Below are positions 1 through 8,842 of a stretch of DNA of 64,000 nt, one piece after another (the first letter of the stretch is position 1; each line of letters starts with the position of its first letter). The DNA is from Cryobacterium sp. SO1. Its GTDB lineage: Bacteria; Actinomycetota; Actinomycetes; Actinomycetales; Microbacteriaceae. A program made the translations under genes and the position numbers. The stretch covers positions 1,364,001 to 1,428,000 of the forward strand of contig NZ_CP067394.1 in assembly GCF_004210215.2 (NCBI RefSeq), given 5' to 3'. The notes below the pieces were generated by a model. It saw nothing but the letters and a program-made list of their open reading frames with translations. It made no database searches and had not been told where the DNA came from.

Positions 1-284
1 ACCAGCTCCAGGGGCGTGGACCCGCGCAATTTGACCACGATCGCACAGAACCCACGAACCGCGGCGACTCGCAAGGCGCTGAGCGTGTCGGCGGTGGACG
101 GATCCATTCCGGTCATCAGAAGTACGCCTCCCGGAATATCAGGGAGGTCGTCGAGGGGATCGTAGACCACGGGAATGGACACTGACTGGTCCAGGCCGAT
201 CGCCCCCGTCAGAGAGTGAATGAGTTGACTGCCGAGAGTGTCGATGAGGCCCCCAAGGGTGAGGGGATTGGTGTCGGGTTTCAC
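1..284 (-). CDS. PucR/CdaR-type transcriptional regulator, N-terminal part (runs off the window)
   Basis: Read leftwards from a GTG at 284 with GGAAAG nine bases upstream; only about 94 codons lie inside the window. The piece contains a hydrophobic beta strand ending in a GGVLLMTGMDPST-like turn and then VAAVRGFCAIVVKLRG. This resembles the N-terminal sensory domain of PucR-family regulators, which control purine and amino-acid catabolic genes. The helix-turn-helix, normally at the C-terminus, is outside the window. It diverges from the decarboxylase/peptide-transport operon and is the obvious candidate regulator of it. Family assignment rests on the N-domain alone and is moderate. Confidence 0.55.
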   Translation of the reverse strand, partial: MKPDTNPLTLGGLIDTLGSQLIHSLTGAIGLDQSVSIPVVYDPLDDLPDIPGGVLLMTGMDPSTADTLSALRVAAVRGFCAIVVKLRGSTPLEL

Positions 285-467
285 TGAAGGCCGCTTTCCC
301 GGCACGCCGTGCCATTTTCTTGTTCGATCCCACAATCGGCTGCCCGAAAGCATAGCGGATGAGCCAAAGCCAGGGTCCCGGTCACCGACGAAACTCAACC
401 TAACCCAAACCCGCGTCGGCGTGACCCGCCGATTGGCCGCACCTGGCCCGACACATTGAGGAAGCCC

Positions 468-1769
468 ATGACGACAGCGCAGGAGCTCGACACCGCCGAG
501 ACGGAGCTCCTCGCTCTGTTTCCCGAGGTATCCGGCATCACTGCTGATGGGGAACTCACGATCGGTGGTTGCAGCGTCGTTGACCTGGCCCAGCGGTTCG
601 GCACTCCCAGCTACCTCATGGACGAGGTGGGGCTGCGTCGGCAGATCCGTCGTTTCATCGACGGGCTCGCCATCCGCTGGCCGAACTCGGAAGTGATCTT
701 CGCCTCAAAGTCCCTTCCGTGCGTCGCGATGTACGCGATCGCCCGATCGGAAGGCCTCAGCGTCGACGTGGCGGGCGGCGGCGAACTCGTCATGGCGCTG
801 GCGGCCGGAGTCGACCCCGGTCGAATCTATCTGCACGGGAACGCCAAGTCCGACGCCGAGATCACGATGGCGCTGAACGCCGGCGTGGCCGGAATCATCG
901 TCGACAACTTCAACGATCTCGACCGACTCGACCGACTCGCGACCGCGGAGCAGGGGATCCTGATCCGAATGATTCCCGGCATTTCGGCCCGGACGCATGC
1001 CTCCCAGGCGACTGGCGGACATGAGTCGAAGTTCGGGCTGCCCGTCGACCAGCTCCGCGCGGCGATCGGACGCGTGCGGGAGAGCCCGCTGCTTCGCCTC
1101 GACGGCATTCACGTGCACGTCGGATCACAGATACTGGGTACCGACCAGTTCGTTGAGGCCGTGGAATCCGTGGCGGCCCTGGGACCCTTCGCGGCCTACG
1201 ACATCGGAGGCGGACTCGGCGTTGCGTACACCGACTCGGAGAGCGCCCCGACCGTCGACGAGTACCTCGACGCTGTGACGGAAGCCGCCCGACGCTTGCT
1301 GCCGCGAGGGGCCAAGCTGATGATCGAACCAGGCCGCGCGATCGTGGCTCGCGCTGGTGTCACCCTCTATACCGTCAACACGGTCAAGAAGACCGGCAAG
1401 ACCTTTGTCGCCGTCGACGGCGGAATGGCCGACAACCTCGATATTGCGCTTACCGGGCAGAGGTACGAGGCCGTCGTCGCCAACAAGATGTCCCTTCCGC
1501 GCGCTGTAGTCAGCGACGTGGTCGGCCGGCAGTGCGAATCGGGCGACCTGCTCGTCGGGCCGGTGAATCTTGCCGATCCGCAGGTCGGCGATCTCATCGC
1601 CATGCCCGTCACCGGGGCCTACGCTTACACACTCGCGAACAACTACAACGGCGCACTCATCCCGCCCATCATCTTCTGCGCCAACGGTGTCGCCCGGGTC
1701 GGCGCGGAACGACAGGGCTACGACGACCTGCTCCGGCTGCACCAGCCGGCCCTCGAAGGCCCGTGGTGA
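468..1769 (+). CDS. LysA-fold PLP amino-acid decarboxylase with altered substrate motif
   Basis: A 433-residue fold-type III decarboxylase. The PLP lysine is K81 in FASKSLP. HGNAKS, GIHVHVGSQ, DIGGGLG, EPGRAIV, the partner-subunit cysteine in CESGD (about C356) and GAYAY are all present as in diaminopimelate decarboxylase. The segment that reads R-P-x-L-Y in typical actinobacterial LysA reads D-I-A-L-T here (about 325-329). In LysA that Arg and Tyr contact the distal end of the substrate, so a different substrate, perhaps another D-amino acid, is inferred. ATG 468 is chosen because AGGA sits six bases upstream; a TTG 12 bases earlier is less likely. It is the first gene of an operon with a peptide importer and a dipeptidase, which fits catabolism rather than lysine biosynthesis. 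Confidence 0.85.
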   Translation: MTTAQELDTAETELLALFPEVSGITADGELTIGGCSVVDLAQRFGTPSYLMDEVGLRRQIRRFIDGLAIRWPNSEVIFASKSLPCVAMYAIARSEGLSVDVAGGGELVMALAAGVDPGRIYLHGNAKSDAEITMALNAGVAGIIVDNFNDLDRLDRLATAEQGILIRMIPGISARTHASQATGGHESKFGLPVDQLRAAIGRVRESPLLRLDGIHVHVGSQILGTDQFVEAVESVAALGPFAAYDIGGGLGVAYTDSESAPTVDEYLDAVTEAARRLLPRGAKLMIEPGRAIVARAGVTLYTVNTVKKTGKTFVAVDGGMADNLDIALTGQRYEAVVANKMSLPRAVVSDVVGRQCESGDLLVGPVNLADPQVGDLIAMPVTGAYAYTLANNYNGALIPPIIFCANGVARVGAERQGYDDLLRLHQPALEGPW

Positions 1770-1839
1770 CGCGGCCATGACGACCCACAGTTCCATCCAG
1801 ACGATCCCCCTCTCGAATAGCGTTGACAAGGAGAAGACC

Positions 1840-3408
1840 GTGAAACGTGCTTTTGGAAGAACCGCACTCGCCGCCGCCGCCGCGCTGGTCATGATCGGCC
1901 TGGCCGGCTGCTCGGCCGGAACCGCGCCCCAGGGCGCCGAACCATCCGCTTCGCTGGTGCTCGACACCTCCTTCGACGTCAAGACACTCGACCCGGGGCG
2001 TTCTTTCGAACCGACAGGTACGCTCGTCAACCATGTGCTTTATCAGACCCTGCTCACGTTTGCCGGAGACGACGTCTCGAAACCCGTCGCGGGCCTGGCA
2101 ACCTTCGCGCTCAGCGATGAGGACAAGGTACTGACACTGACGATGACGGGCGATGCCAAGTTCACCGACGGGACACCGGTCACTGTCGACGACGCAGTGT
2201 TCTCGCTGCAGCGAGTGCAGGGTATCGCCGGCAACCCGTCATTCCTGCTCGATGGGGTCACGGTCGCCAAAACTTCCGACACCACGCTGACGCTGACCTC
2301 GGCGGCGCCCAATCCGACGCTGGCCTATCTGCTGCCGAATCCGAGCCTCGGGGTCGTCAACTCTGAGGTGGTCAAGAAGAACGGCGGGACCACCGACAAG
2401 AACGACAAGGCCGAGAGCTTCCTTAACGCTACGTCGGCCGGTTCCGGCCCGTACACCCTGGAGAGCTACGACGCCACCTCCCAAATTGTGATCAAGGCCA
2501 ATCCGGAGTACAGCGAGAAGAAGCCGGCCTACTCACGGGTGGTGCTGCGCAACGTCGCCGGCGAAACCCAGAAGATAAACGTCGAGGCCGGAGAGTCACA
2601 GGTCGCGATCGACCTCAACCCTGACCAGGTCAAGGAGCTGCCAGCCGGCGCCCTCAATGTGAAGTCGTCGCCGTCGCGGTACACGATCTACATGATGCTG
2701 AACCAGGACCCGGCGGTGAGCAAGATCACCTCCAACCCCAAGTTCTCTGCTGCCGTGAAGCTCGCTCTCGACTACGACAAGCTCCTCGCCCTGGCAGGCG
2801 AGGGTGCGACCCGGCCCGGCGGCGTCGTTCCGTCGATGTTCGTCGGGGCACTGCCCGCCGCCGCCGGCAATCAGTTCGACCTGACCGCGGCGAAGAAGCA
2901 GCTCGCCGAATCGGGCTATGACGGCGAACAGGTCACGCTGCACTACGCAAACGACGTCACCGTGTCCGGGATCGCTCTGCAGCCTCTCGCGGAGACCGTG
3001 CAGTCCCAGCTCAAGCGAGCCGGGATCAACGTGGCACTCGCCCCGGCCCCGGAAGCGACCGAGCTGGACAACTATCGGGCCGGAAAGGAAGAAATGGGCA
3101 TGTGGTCGTGGGGAGCCGACTACCCCGACCCCCAGAACTACATCGCCTTCGCCCCGGGTGAGAACCTCGGCACGCGCGCCGGCTGGCTTCCGGGTGCCAG
3201 CGCCAACGTTGACTCTCTGCGAGCGACCGCACAGGCAGCGTCCTTCGAGGATCGCGGTGCGGCCTACGAGCAGTTGCAGACGGCATTCAACGAGGAAGGT
3301 CCGTTCATCGCCTTGTTCCAGCCGGTCTCGAACATCGTGACGGCCACGTCGATTTCTTCCTACAACTCGAACTCGGTGTGGACTATTGACATCGCCAGCA
3401 TCGAGTAA
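1840..3408 (+). CDS. peptide ABC transporter substrate-binding lipoprotein (SBP_bac_5)
   Basis: A 522-residue extracytoplasmic solute-binding protein. It starts with a lipoprotein signal: positive start, hydrophobic run and lipobox LAGC with the lipidated cysteine at residue 24. The mature part has the family pattern LDPGRSFEPTG, VNHVLYQTLLTF, SGPYTLESY and a late WGADYPDPQNY segment, typical of dipeptide/oligopeptide binders of the DppA/OppA class. The GTG at 1840 follows AAGGAGAAG at good spacing; an ATG at 1777 in the same frame would place a non-signal extension before the lipobox and is rejected. It would capture the peptide outside the membrane and pass it to the two permeases encoded next. 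Confidence 0.9.
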   Translation: MKRAFGRTALAAAAALVMIGLAGCSAGTAPQGAEPSASLVLDTSFDVKTLDPGRSFEPTGTLVNHVLYQTLLTFAGDDVSKPVAGLATFALSDEDKVLTLTMTGDAKFTDGTPVTVDDAVFSLQRVQGIAGNPSFLLDGVTVAKTSDTTLTLTSAAPNPTLAYLLPNPSLGVVNSEVVKKNGGTTDKNDKAESFLNATSAGSGPYTLESYDATSQIVIKANPEYSEKKPAYSRVVLRNVAGETQKINVEAGESQVAIDLNPDQVKELPAGALNVKSSPSRYTIYMMLNQDPAVSKITSNPKFSAAVKLALDYDKLLALAGEGATRPGGVVPSMFVGALPAAAGNQFDLTAAKKQLAESGYDGEQVTLHYANDVTVSGIALQPLAETVQSQLKRAGINVALAPAPEATELDNYRAGKEEMGMWSWGADYPDPQNYIAFAPGENLGTRAGWLPGASANVDSLRATAQAASFEDRGAAYEQLQTAFNEEGPFIALFQPVSNIVTATSISSYNSNSVWTIDIASIE

Positions 3409-4489
3409 CCGGGCCGGTGCGACGGAACGGATCATCACGATCCGCTCCGCCGCCTCGGCGCGCACGCTCCACCCGCTGGCCCGCTACCTGATGATGCGAG
3501 TGGCGGTGGGGGTACTCCTCGTCTTCGGCGTCACCCTGGTCACCTTCTCCCTGGCCAGCCTCGTGCCGGGAGACCCGGTGCAGGCGGCGCTGGGCGAGCA
3601 GGCCTCCGCGAACCCGGAGATCGTCGAGCAGTTCCGGCAGGACATGGGACTCGACAAACCCCTCCCTGTTCAATACGTGACCTACCTGGGCAACCTGGTG
3701 CGCGGCGACTTCGGCACCTCCGTGCAGACGAAGACGCCGGTGGCGGTCGAGCTGCAACGAGCGTTCCCCGCCACGGCAGAGCTGGCCGTCGCAGCCATCA
3801 TCCTCTCGATCCTGATCGGGATCGGGCTGGGCCTCTGGGCGGCTCTCCGCCGCGGCAAGGCCACCGACCATCTCATCCGGATCATCAGTCTGGTCGGCAT
3901 CTCCGCGCCCACCTTCTGGCTGGCCTTGGTGGCCTACTACTTCATCTTCTTCAAACTGCGGCTGCTGCCGGGCTCCGGCCGGCTGTCACCCGGAGCGATC
4001 GCACCGCAGAACGTCACCGGCTTCTTCACCATCGACTCGGCCCTGGCCGGACAGTGGGCCACCTTCGGAGACGCGCTGGGCCACCTGGTCCTGCCGGGCG
4101 CCGTGCTGGCTCTGTCCACCATCGGTCTGCTCACCCGCTTCGCCCGGTCGTCTGTGCTCGAAGTACTGGGCCTGGACTACGTGCGAGCCGCGCGGGCGAA
4201 GGGGCTGCCGGCATCCGCTGTCACGTTCCGCTACGTCTTGCGCGGCGCCCTGGTGCCGATCATCACCGTCGCCGGGATCGCCTTCGGGTCACTCCTGTCG
4301 GGGGCCGTGCTGACCGAGAAGATCTTCGCCTGGCACGGCATCGGCGAATACGCCTACAACGGCGCCACCCGCCTCGACCTGCCGGCCGTCATGGGGGTCG
4401 GACTTGTGGTCGGCATCACCTACATCGCCATCAACCTCATCGTCGACGTCTTGTACGGCTTCCTCGATCCAAGGGTAAGGAGAGCATGA
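3386..4489 (+). CDS. peptide ABC transporter permease 1 (DppB-like)
   Basis: About 330-367 residues with six predicted membrane spans. It carries the DppB hallmarks LASLVPGDPVQAALGE after the first span and the EAA loop YVRAARAKGLPASAV, which docks to the ATPases, followed by VLTEKIFAWHGIGEYAY. The start is uncertain. The TTG at 3386 overlaps the end of the binding-protein gene by 23 bases and gives a basic N-terminal tail; ATG 3491 is in frame but would cut into the first membrane segment. The stop overlaps the next start. Confidence 0.88.
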   Translation: MTSPASSNRAGATERIITIRSAASARTLHPLARYLMMRVAVGVLLVFGVTLVTFSLASLVPGDPVQAALGEQASANPEIVEQFRQDMGLDKPLPVQYVTYLGNLVRGDFGTSVQTKTPVAVELQRAFPATAELAVAAIILSILIGIGLGLWAALRRGKATDHLIRIISLVGISAPTFWLALVAYYFIFFKLRLLPGSGRLSPGAIAPQNVTGFFTIDSALAGQWATFGDALGHLVLPGAVLALSTIGLLTRFARSSVLEVLGLDYVRAARAKGLPASAVTFRYVLRGALVPIITVAGIAFGSLLSGAVLTEKIFAWHGIGEYAYNGATRLDLPAVMGVGLVVGITYIAINLIVDVLYGFLDPRVRRA

Positions 4490-5385
4490 TGAGCGTTCTC
4501 GAACGCGGCCGGCCCCAGGGCCGCCGACTCCGGCTGCCGGGCAGATCTCGGCTGCCGGCCGCCCTCCGGTCACGGCTGGGCTTGATCGGGGCGATCATCA
4601 TTTGCCTGTGGATCGTCGCTGCGTTGCTGGCCCCGTGGATTACCCCGGCTGATCCGCTTGCCCAGGTCTTCCCGCGGCTGCAAGAGCCCGGCGGAGCGAA
4701 CCTCCTGGGCACGGATGCGGTGGGCCGCGACGTGCTGACCCGTGTCATCTACGGCGCACGCGTCTCCATGCCGCTGGCCTTCCTTGTCGTGGTGTGCTCG
4801 ATGGCGATCGGCACGGTAGCCGGCGCTGTCGCCGGGTACTTCGGCAAGGGAGTCGACGAGGTCATCATGCGCATCGCGGACCTGGTCTTCGCGTTCCCGA
4901 CGATCATCCTGGCGATGGTCATCGCCGCGGCCCTCGGCCCGAGCCTGACCAACGCCTTCATCGCCATGTTGGTTGTCTCCTGGCCGGGCTACGCCCGTGT
5001 GGCGCGGTCGCTGGTGATGGTGGCCCGCCAGAACGAATACGTCGTGGCGGGGCGCCTCCTCGGCGCCTCGGCGCTGACCTCGCTGCGCCGGGATGTGATG
5101 CCCAACGTGATCTCCCCGATCCTCGTCCTGGCCACGCTCAACGTCGGCACGGCCATCCTCGAACTCTCCGGTCTGTCCTTCCTCGGCCTCGGCGCCATCC
5201 CGCCCACAGCGGATTGGGGCGCCATGGTCTCCGACGGGGTGCAGCAGTTCTCATCCTGGTGGATCGCGCTCTACCCGGGTCTGGCGATTCTCACGATCGT
5301 CGTCGCGTTCAACCTCGTCGGGGATTCCTTGCGGGATTCACTCGACCCTCGCACGGCGACGGTACTGAACAGAGGCAAACGATGA
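4486..5385 (+). CDS. peptide ABC transporter permease 2 (DppC-like)
   Basis: A 299-residue inner-membrane permease of the DppC/OppC type. It has a basic N-terminus, first span, the periplasmic motif LLGTDAVGRDVLTRVIYGAR, a further set of five spans, and the EAA loop YVVAGRLLGASALTSLRRDV, then GAIPPTADWGAM near the end. ATG 4486 overlaps the previous stop (ATGA), indicating translational coupling. With the preceding permease it forms the heterodimeric channel of the importer. Confidence 0.9.
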   Translation: MMSVLERGRPQGRRLRLPGRSRLPAALRSRLGLIGAIIICLWIVAALLAPWITPADPLAQVFPRLQEPGGANLLGTDAVGRDVLTRVIYGARVSMPLAFLVVVCSMAIGTVAGAVAGYFGKGVDEVIMRIADLVFAFPTIILAMVIAAALGPSLTNAFIAMLVVSWPGYARVARSLVMVARQNEYVVAGRLLGASALTSLRRDVMPNVISPILVLATLNVGTAILELSGLSFLGLGAIPPTADWGAMVSDGVQQFSSWWIALYPGLAILTIVVAFNLVGDSLRDSLDPRTATVLNRGKR

Positions 5386-6185
5386 GCACAGGGCTGAGCA
5401 TCAGCGACCTCACTCTCCGGATCGGCAGCGTGGACATCCTCCGTGGCATCAGCTTCGATGTTCCGGCCGGGCAGATCACCGGCCTGGCCGGGGAGTCCGG
5501 TTCCGGCAAGACGATGACCGGCATGTCCGTCTGCGGCCTCCAGCCCGCAGACGCACAGGTGGGCGGCTCGATTCGGTACGACGGCCGGGAACTTGTCGGC
5601 CTGCCCGAACGAGAGCTGAACACGCTCCGGGGCAAGGAGATCGCCATGATCTTCCAGGACCCGTCGGCATCCCTGCACCCCATGCTGACCATCGGCACGC
5701 AGCTGACCGACCATCTCCGCCACCATGAGCGAATCCGCAAGGATGAGGCGCGAGTCAGAGCGGTCGAGGCGTTGGGAAGCCTGCAGGTTCCGGATCCGGA
5801 ATCCGCCCTCAAGAAATACCCACACCAGTTCTCCGGCGGACAACTGCAGCGGATCGCCATTGCGGGCGCCATCATCTGCAATCCTCAGGTCCTCATCGCC
5901 GACGAGCCCACCACGGCCCTGGATGTGACGGTGCAGGCGGAAATCCTGAGACTGATTCGGCAACTCTGCACGGAGCGGCAGTTGGCCGTGCTGCTGGTAA
6001 CCCACGACCTGGGCGTCATGTCAGCACTCGCGGACCGTATCGTCGTCATGCGCCGCGGGAAGATCGTGGAATCGGGTTCGCGGTTCGACGTCATCACCTC
6101 TCCGCAGCAGGACTACACCCGCTCGCTCATCGATTCCCTCCCCAATGCCCAAACCTGGGGTGCCGAGAAAGGTGCAGACTCATGA
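5382..6185 (+). CDS. peptide ABC transporter ATP-binding protein 1 (DppD-like)
   Basis: A 267-residue nucleotide-binding subunit. Walker A is GESGSGKT (37-44), the Q-loop is MIFQDP, the signature is FSGGQLQRIA, Walker B is VLIADEPT, and the switch histidine is in VTHDLG. It overlaps the permease stop by ATGA. It is somewhat shorter than typical DppD and ends soon after the region where DppD proteins carry a CxxxxP(x)8C iron-sulphur-type tail; no such cysteines are seen. Paired with the next gene it energises peptide import. Confidence 0.92.
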   Translation: MSTGLSISDLTLRIGSVDILRGISFDVPAGQITGLAGESGSGKTMTGMSVCGLQPADAQVGGSIRYDGRELVGLPERELNTLRGKEIAMIFQDPSASLHPMLTIGTQLTDHLRHHERIRKDEARVRAVEALGSLQVPDPESALKKYPHQFSGGQLQRIAIAGAIICNPQVLIADEPTTALDVTVQAEILRLIRQLCTERQLAVLLVTHDLGVMSALADRIVVMRRGKIVESGSRFDVITSPQQDYTRSLIDSLPNAQTWGAEKGADS

Positions 6186-6988
6186 CCGAACCTCTCCTTG
6201 ACGTTCAGGGCGTCACCGTCAGCTACCGCCAGCCCGGACGAAGACGGCTCACCGCGGTGGACGGCGTCTCGCTGGATCTCGACCGCGGCCAGGTGCTGGG
6301 CCTCGTCGGAGAGTCGGGCTGCGGCAAGTCCACCCTCGCCCGGTCCATCTGCGGTCTCGAACCGCTGCAATCCGGGCGCATCCTCTTCAACGGGCAGCCC
6401 GTCGGACGGCTCGGCCTGCGCCGGCGCCCCCAGCACCTGATCGGGATCCAGATGGTCTTCCAGAACCCCTTTGCCTCCCTCAACCCCCGCCGCACGATCG
6501 GCAGCCAGATCGAAGACGGACTCCGAGCATCGACCCGCCCGGCTCGCTGGACCGTTGCCACGCTGCTCGACGAGGTCGAACTCGACCAGACGGATACCAC
6601 GCGCTACCCCCACGAGTTCTCCGGCGGCCAACGCCAGAGAATCGCCATCGCCCGTGCGATCGCCGCAGGGCCTGACCTACTGATCGGCGATGAGGCGATC
6701 GCCTCGCTGGACGCGTCCCTGCAGGCCAAGATCGCCCGGCTGATGCGCAAACTCGCCCTCGAGACCGATGCCGCCCTGCTCTTCATCTCTCATGACCTCG
6801 CCGTCGTGCGGGTCATCGCGGACGAGGTCGCGGTAATGAGCCGCGGCGTCGTGATCGAGCGGGGGACCGTTGAGCGGGTGTGGAACGACCCGCAGAATCC
6901 GTACACCCGCAGGCTTCTGGCGGCGATTCCGGCGGTCGATGGTCTCGGGCGCCTGCCCGGGGCCGCGCCCCTCTCTCGCCAGACGTGA
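6182..6988 (+). CDS. peptide ABC transporter ATP-binding protein 2 (DppF-like)
   Basis: A 268-residue ATPase subunit partnering the preceding one. It has Walker A GESGCGKS, the Q-loop MVFQNP, the signature FSGGQRQRIA and ISHDLAVVR for the switch. Walker B is LLIGDEAIASLD instead of the usual DEPT/SALD; the catalytic glutamate is retained and only the residues after it differ. It starts at ATG 6182 overlapping the previous stop. A short C-terminal NPYTRRLLAAIP segment is the usual oligopeptide-transporter tail. Confidence 0.92.
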   Translation: MTEPLLDVQGVTVSYRQPGRRRLTAVDGVSLDLDRGQVLGLVGESGCGKSTLARSICGLEPLQSGRILFNGQPVGRLGLRRRPQHLIGIQMVFQNPFASLNPRRTIGSQIEDGLRASTRPARWTVATLLDEVELDQTDTTRYPHEFSGGQRQRIAIARAIAAGPDLLIGDEAIASLDASLQAKIARLMRKLALETDAALLFISHDLAVVRVIADEVAVMSRGVVIERGTVERVWNDPQNPYTRRLLAAIPAVDGLGRLPGAAPLSRQT

Positions 6989-6996
6989 GGAATGCC

Positions 6997-8265
6997 GTGA
7001 TCCCTCCCTCGCTCTCAGATCTGCTTGCCGGAACCCCGCTGATTGACGGTCACAACGACCTCCCGGCAGCCCTGCGCAAACGAGCCGGGTACTCGGTCGA
7101 GGGCCTCGACGGGCACCGCGAGGAGTTACACACGGACATCGCCCGGCTGCGACAGGGGCAGGTCGGTGCCCAATTCTGGTCAGTATGGGTGCCCTCGGAT
7201 ATCCCTGAGGATGCAGCGGTCGTGGCCACCCTCGAGCAGGTCGATGCGGTACACCGGTTGGTGTCACGGTATCCGCACGTGTTCGCTCTGGCGAGCAGTG
7301 CTGACGAAGTGGAGCGCACCTACGCGTCAGGGCGCATCGCTTCGCTGATGGGGATCGAGGGTGGCCAGTCGATCGCCGGTTCACTCGGCGCACTGCGTAT
7401 GTTCGCCCGCCTCGGAGTGCGCTATCTGACACTGACCCACAACGACGACACGTCCTGGGCTGCCTCGGCGACGGGGCTGCGGCAGACCACCGGACTCGAC
7501 GATGCCGGCCGGGCCATCGTCACCGAAATGAACCGGATCGGCATGATTGTCGACCTCTCTCACACCGCAGAATCCACCCAGCTGGACGCGCTCGCGGTCG
7601 CATCCGCCCCCGTCATCTTCTCCCACTCTTCAGTGCGGTCCCTCGCTGACCATCCTCGAAACGTATCCGATGAGGTGTTGGGCCTGCTCGCCCAGAACGG
7701 AGGGGCCGTGCACATTACCTTTGTGCCCGAATTCGTGTCGCAGTCCTGCATCGACTGGGGCACTGATCTGGCCGAGAAACGCATGGAGCTAGGTCTGGAT
7801 CTGCCCCATGCCGACGCCCCGCGCCCCCCGCGCCTCGACTACCCGGTGGCACCGCGGCCGGGGGAGTCGGGCGCACAGGCGCAACAGCGCAACGACCCCC
7901 TGTTGGCTCAAGCCGGCAATGCGGATGCTGGTGCCTCTGCGACGGCGCGGAACGCCCTCTCACGGTGGCGGGAGCGGCATCCCCAGCCCAGGGCCACCGT
8001 GCGGGATGTTGCGGATCATCTCGCGCGCGCGCGGGAGATCGCCGGAATCGACCACCTGGGAATCGGCGGCGACTTCGACGGCACTGACTCATTGCCCATC
8101 GGTTTGGAGGATGTGAGCACCTATCCGGCCCTTTTCGCGGAGCTCGCTTCGCGGAAATGGACGCCCGTCGATCTGCGCAAGCTCGCCGGCCAGAACGTGC
8201 TGCGGGTCATGCGCGACGTTGAGGCCGCGGCTGACGAACCCATGTGGCCTTCGCGCCTCGGCTAG
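6997..8265 (+). CDS. membrane dipeptidase family protein (peptidase M19)
   Basis: A 422-residue zinc dipeptidase of the renal-dipeptidase family. The expected metal ligands are visible: H19 and D21 in DGHND, the bridging glutamate in MGIEGG, and histidines in VDLSHTAE and IFSHSSVR; GIGGDFDG follows near the C-terminus. M19 enzymes cleave dipeptides and characteristically accept a D-residue at the C-terminal position. No signal peptide is seen, so it would act on imported dipeptides in the cytoplasm. The GTG at 6997 is chosen for the AGGA five bases upstream and lies eight bases after the ATPase stop. Confidence 0.9.
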   Translation: MIPPSLSDLLAGTPLIDGHNDLPAALRKRAGYSVEGLDGHREELHTDIARLRQGQVGAQFWSVWVPSDIPEDAAVVATLEQVDAVHRLVSRYPHVFALASSADEVERTYASGRIASLMGIEGGQSIAGSLGALRMFARLGVRYLTLTHNDDTSWAASATGLRQTTGLDDAGRAIVTEMNRIGMIVDLSHTAESTQLDALAVASAPVIFSHSSVRSLADHPRNVSDEVLGLLAQNGGAVHITFVPEFVSQSCIDWGTDLAEKRMELGLDLPHADAPRPPRLDYPVAPRPGESGAQAQQRNDPLLAQAGNADAGASATARNALSRWRERHPQPRATVRDVADHLARAREIAGIDHLGIGGDFDGTDSLPIGLEDVSTYPALFAELASRKWTPVDLRKLAGQNVLRVMRDVEAAADEPMWPSRLG

Positions 8266-8312
8266 CACTCGGCGAGTGACGGAGGTTTCGGCACCTGCAC
8301 CACTGTTCAACT

Positions 8313-8520
8313 GGACGCATTTATTCGAAGCAGCGAGCGGCCGACGTCCTCGCGTTCTCGACCGGCCAGGCACCAGCAACGGACCCACCGAAGCAATCAA
8401 TGGCAGGCTCGAACACCTACGCGGCTCAGCCCCCGGCTTCCGCAACCTCAGGAACTTCATCGCCAGATCACTCCTGGCAACCGGCGCGTTCAGACCCACT
8501 TACACCCTCAAATTCGGTGA
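8313..8520 (+). pseudogene. ISL3-family transposase, C-terminal remnant with a one-base deletion
   Basis: The last 65 or so codons of an ISL3-type transposase are recognisable. KQRAADVLAF is read in one frame and DRPGTSNGPTEAINGRLEHL in the next. Family members read LAFFDRPG across this point, so a single base is missing near 8358 (TTCTCGAC where TTCTTCGAC is expected). The run continues as GFRNLRNFIARSLL and ends without the normal stop. No inverted repeats or 5' portion were found. It marks an old insertion next to the peptide operon. Confidence 0.75.
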
Positions 8521-8564
8521 GCCGCCAACACCCGCGCCAGGTCGGGCTGACTACAGTCCTCTGA

Positions 8565-8774
8565 GACTTTCCGGCGGCCGTCGGGGAACCATTCCGCCAG
8601 TACGATGGCGCTGACAACGTCCGCCGAGCTCAGACCCCGAGCCTCAACCTCCTGCCGCACGCGAGCTACGTCGCGATGCGAGCACGAAACGTCCTCGCCG
8701 CTCTGGCAATCATCGGTACCTTGGTGACCTGGGCTGTCACGGCCGACGTGGTGTTCCGGCGCAAAGAACTCTGA
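8565..8774 (+). pseudogene. possible 3' remnant of a membrane-protein gene
   Basis: An open stretch of 69 codons without a convincing start ends in VLAALAIIGTLVTWAVTA, a plausible membrane span, followed by the basic tail DVVFRRKEL and a stop. The upstream residues look protein-like, and the layout resembles the C-terminus of an ABC-2 or similar permease whose 5' part was lost. It lies between the ISL3 remnant and a damaged regulator, which fits a decayed strip. No family is claimed. Confidence 0.25.
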
Positions 8775-8842
8775 CCCGTCGCGTTGTACCTGCCTAGCGT
8801 TCGACGGGCCCGGTTCGGGTGCCACAAAGGATGCGTTCAGCG

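Noticed and set aside
1777..1839. Upstream ATG start for the peptide-binding protein
   Set aside because: It would bury the lipoprotein signal behind 21 polar residues; the GTG at 1840 has a good ribosome site.
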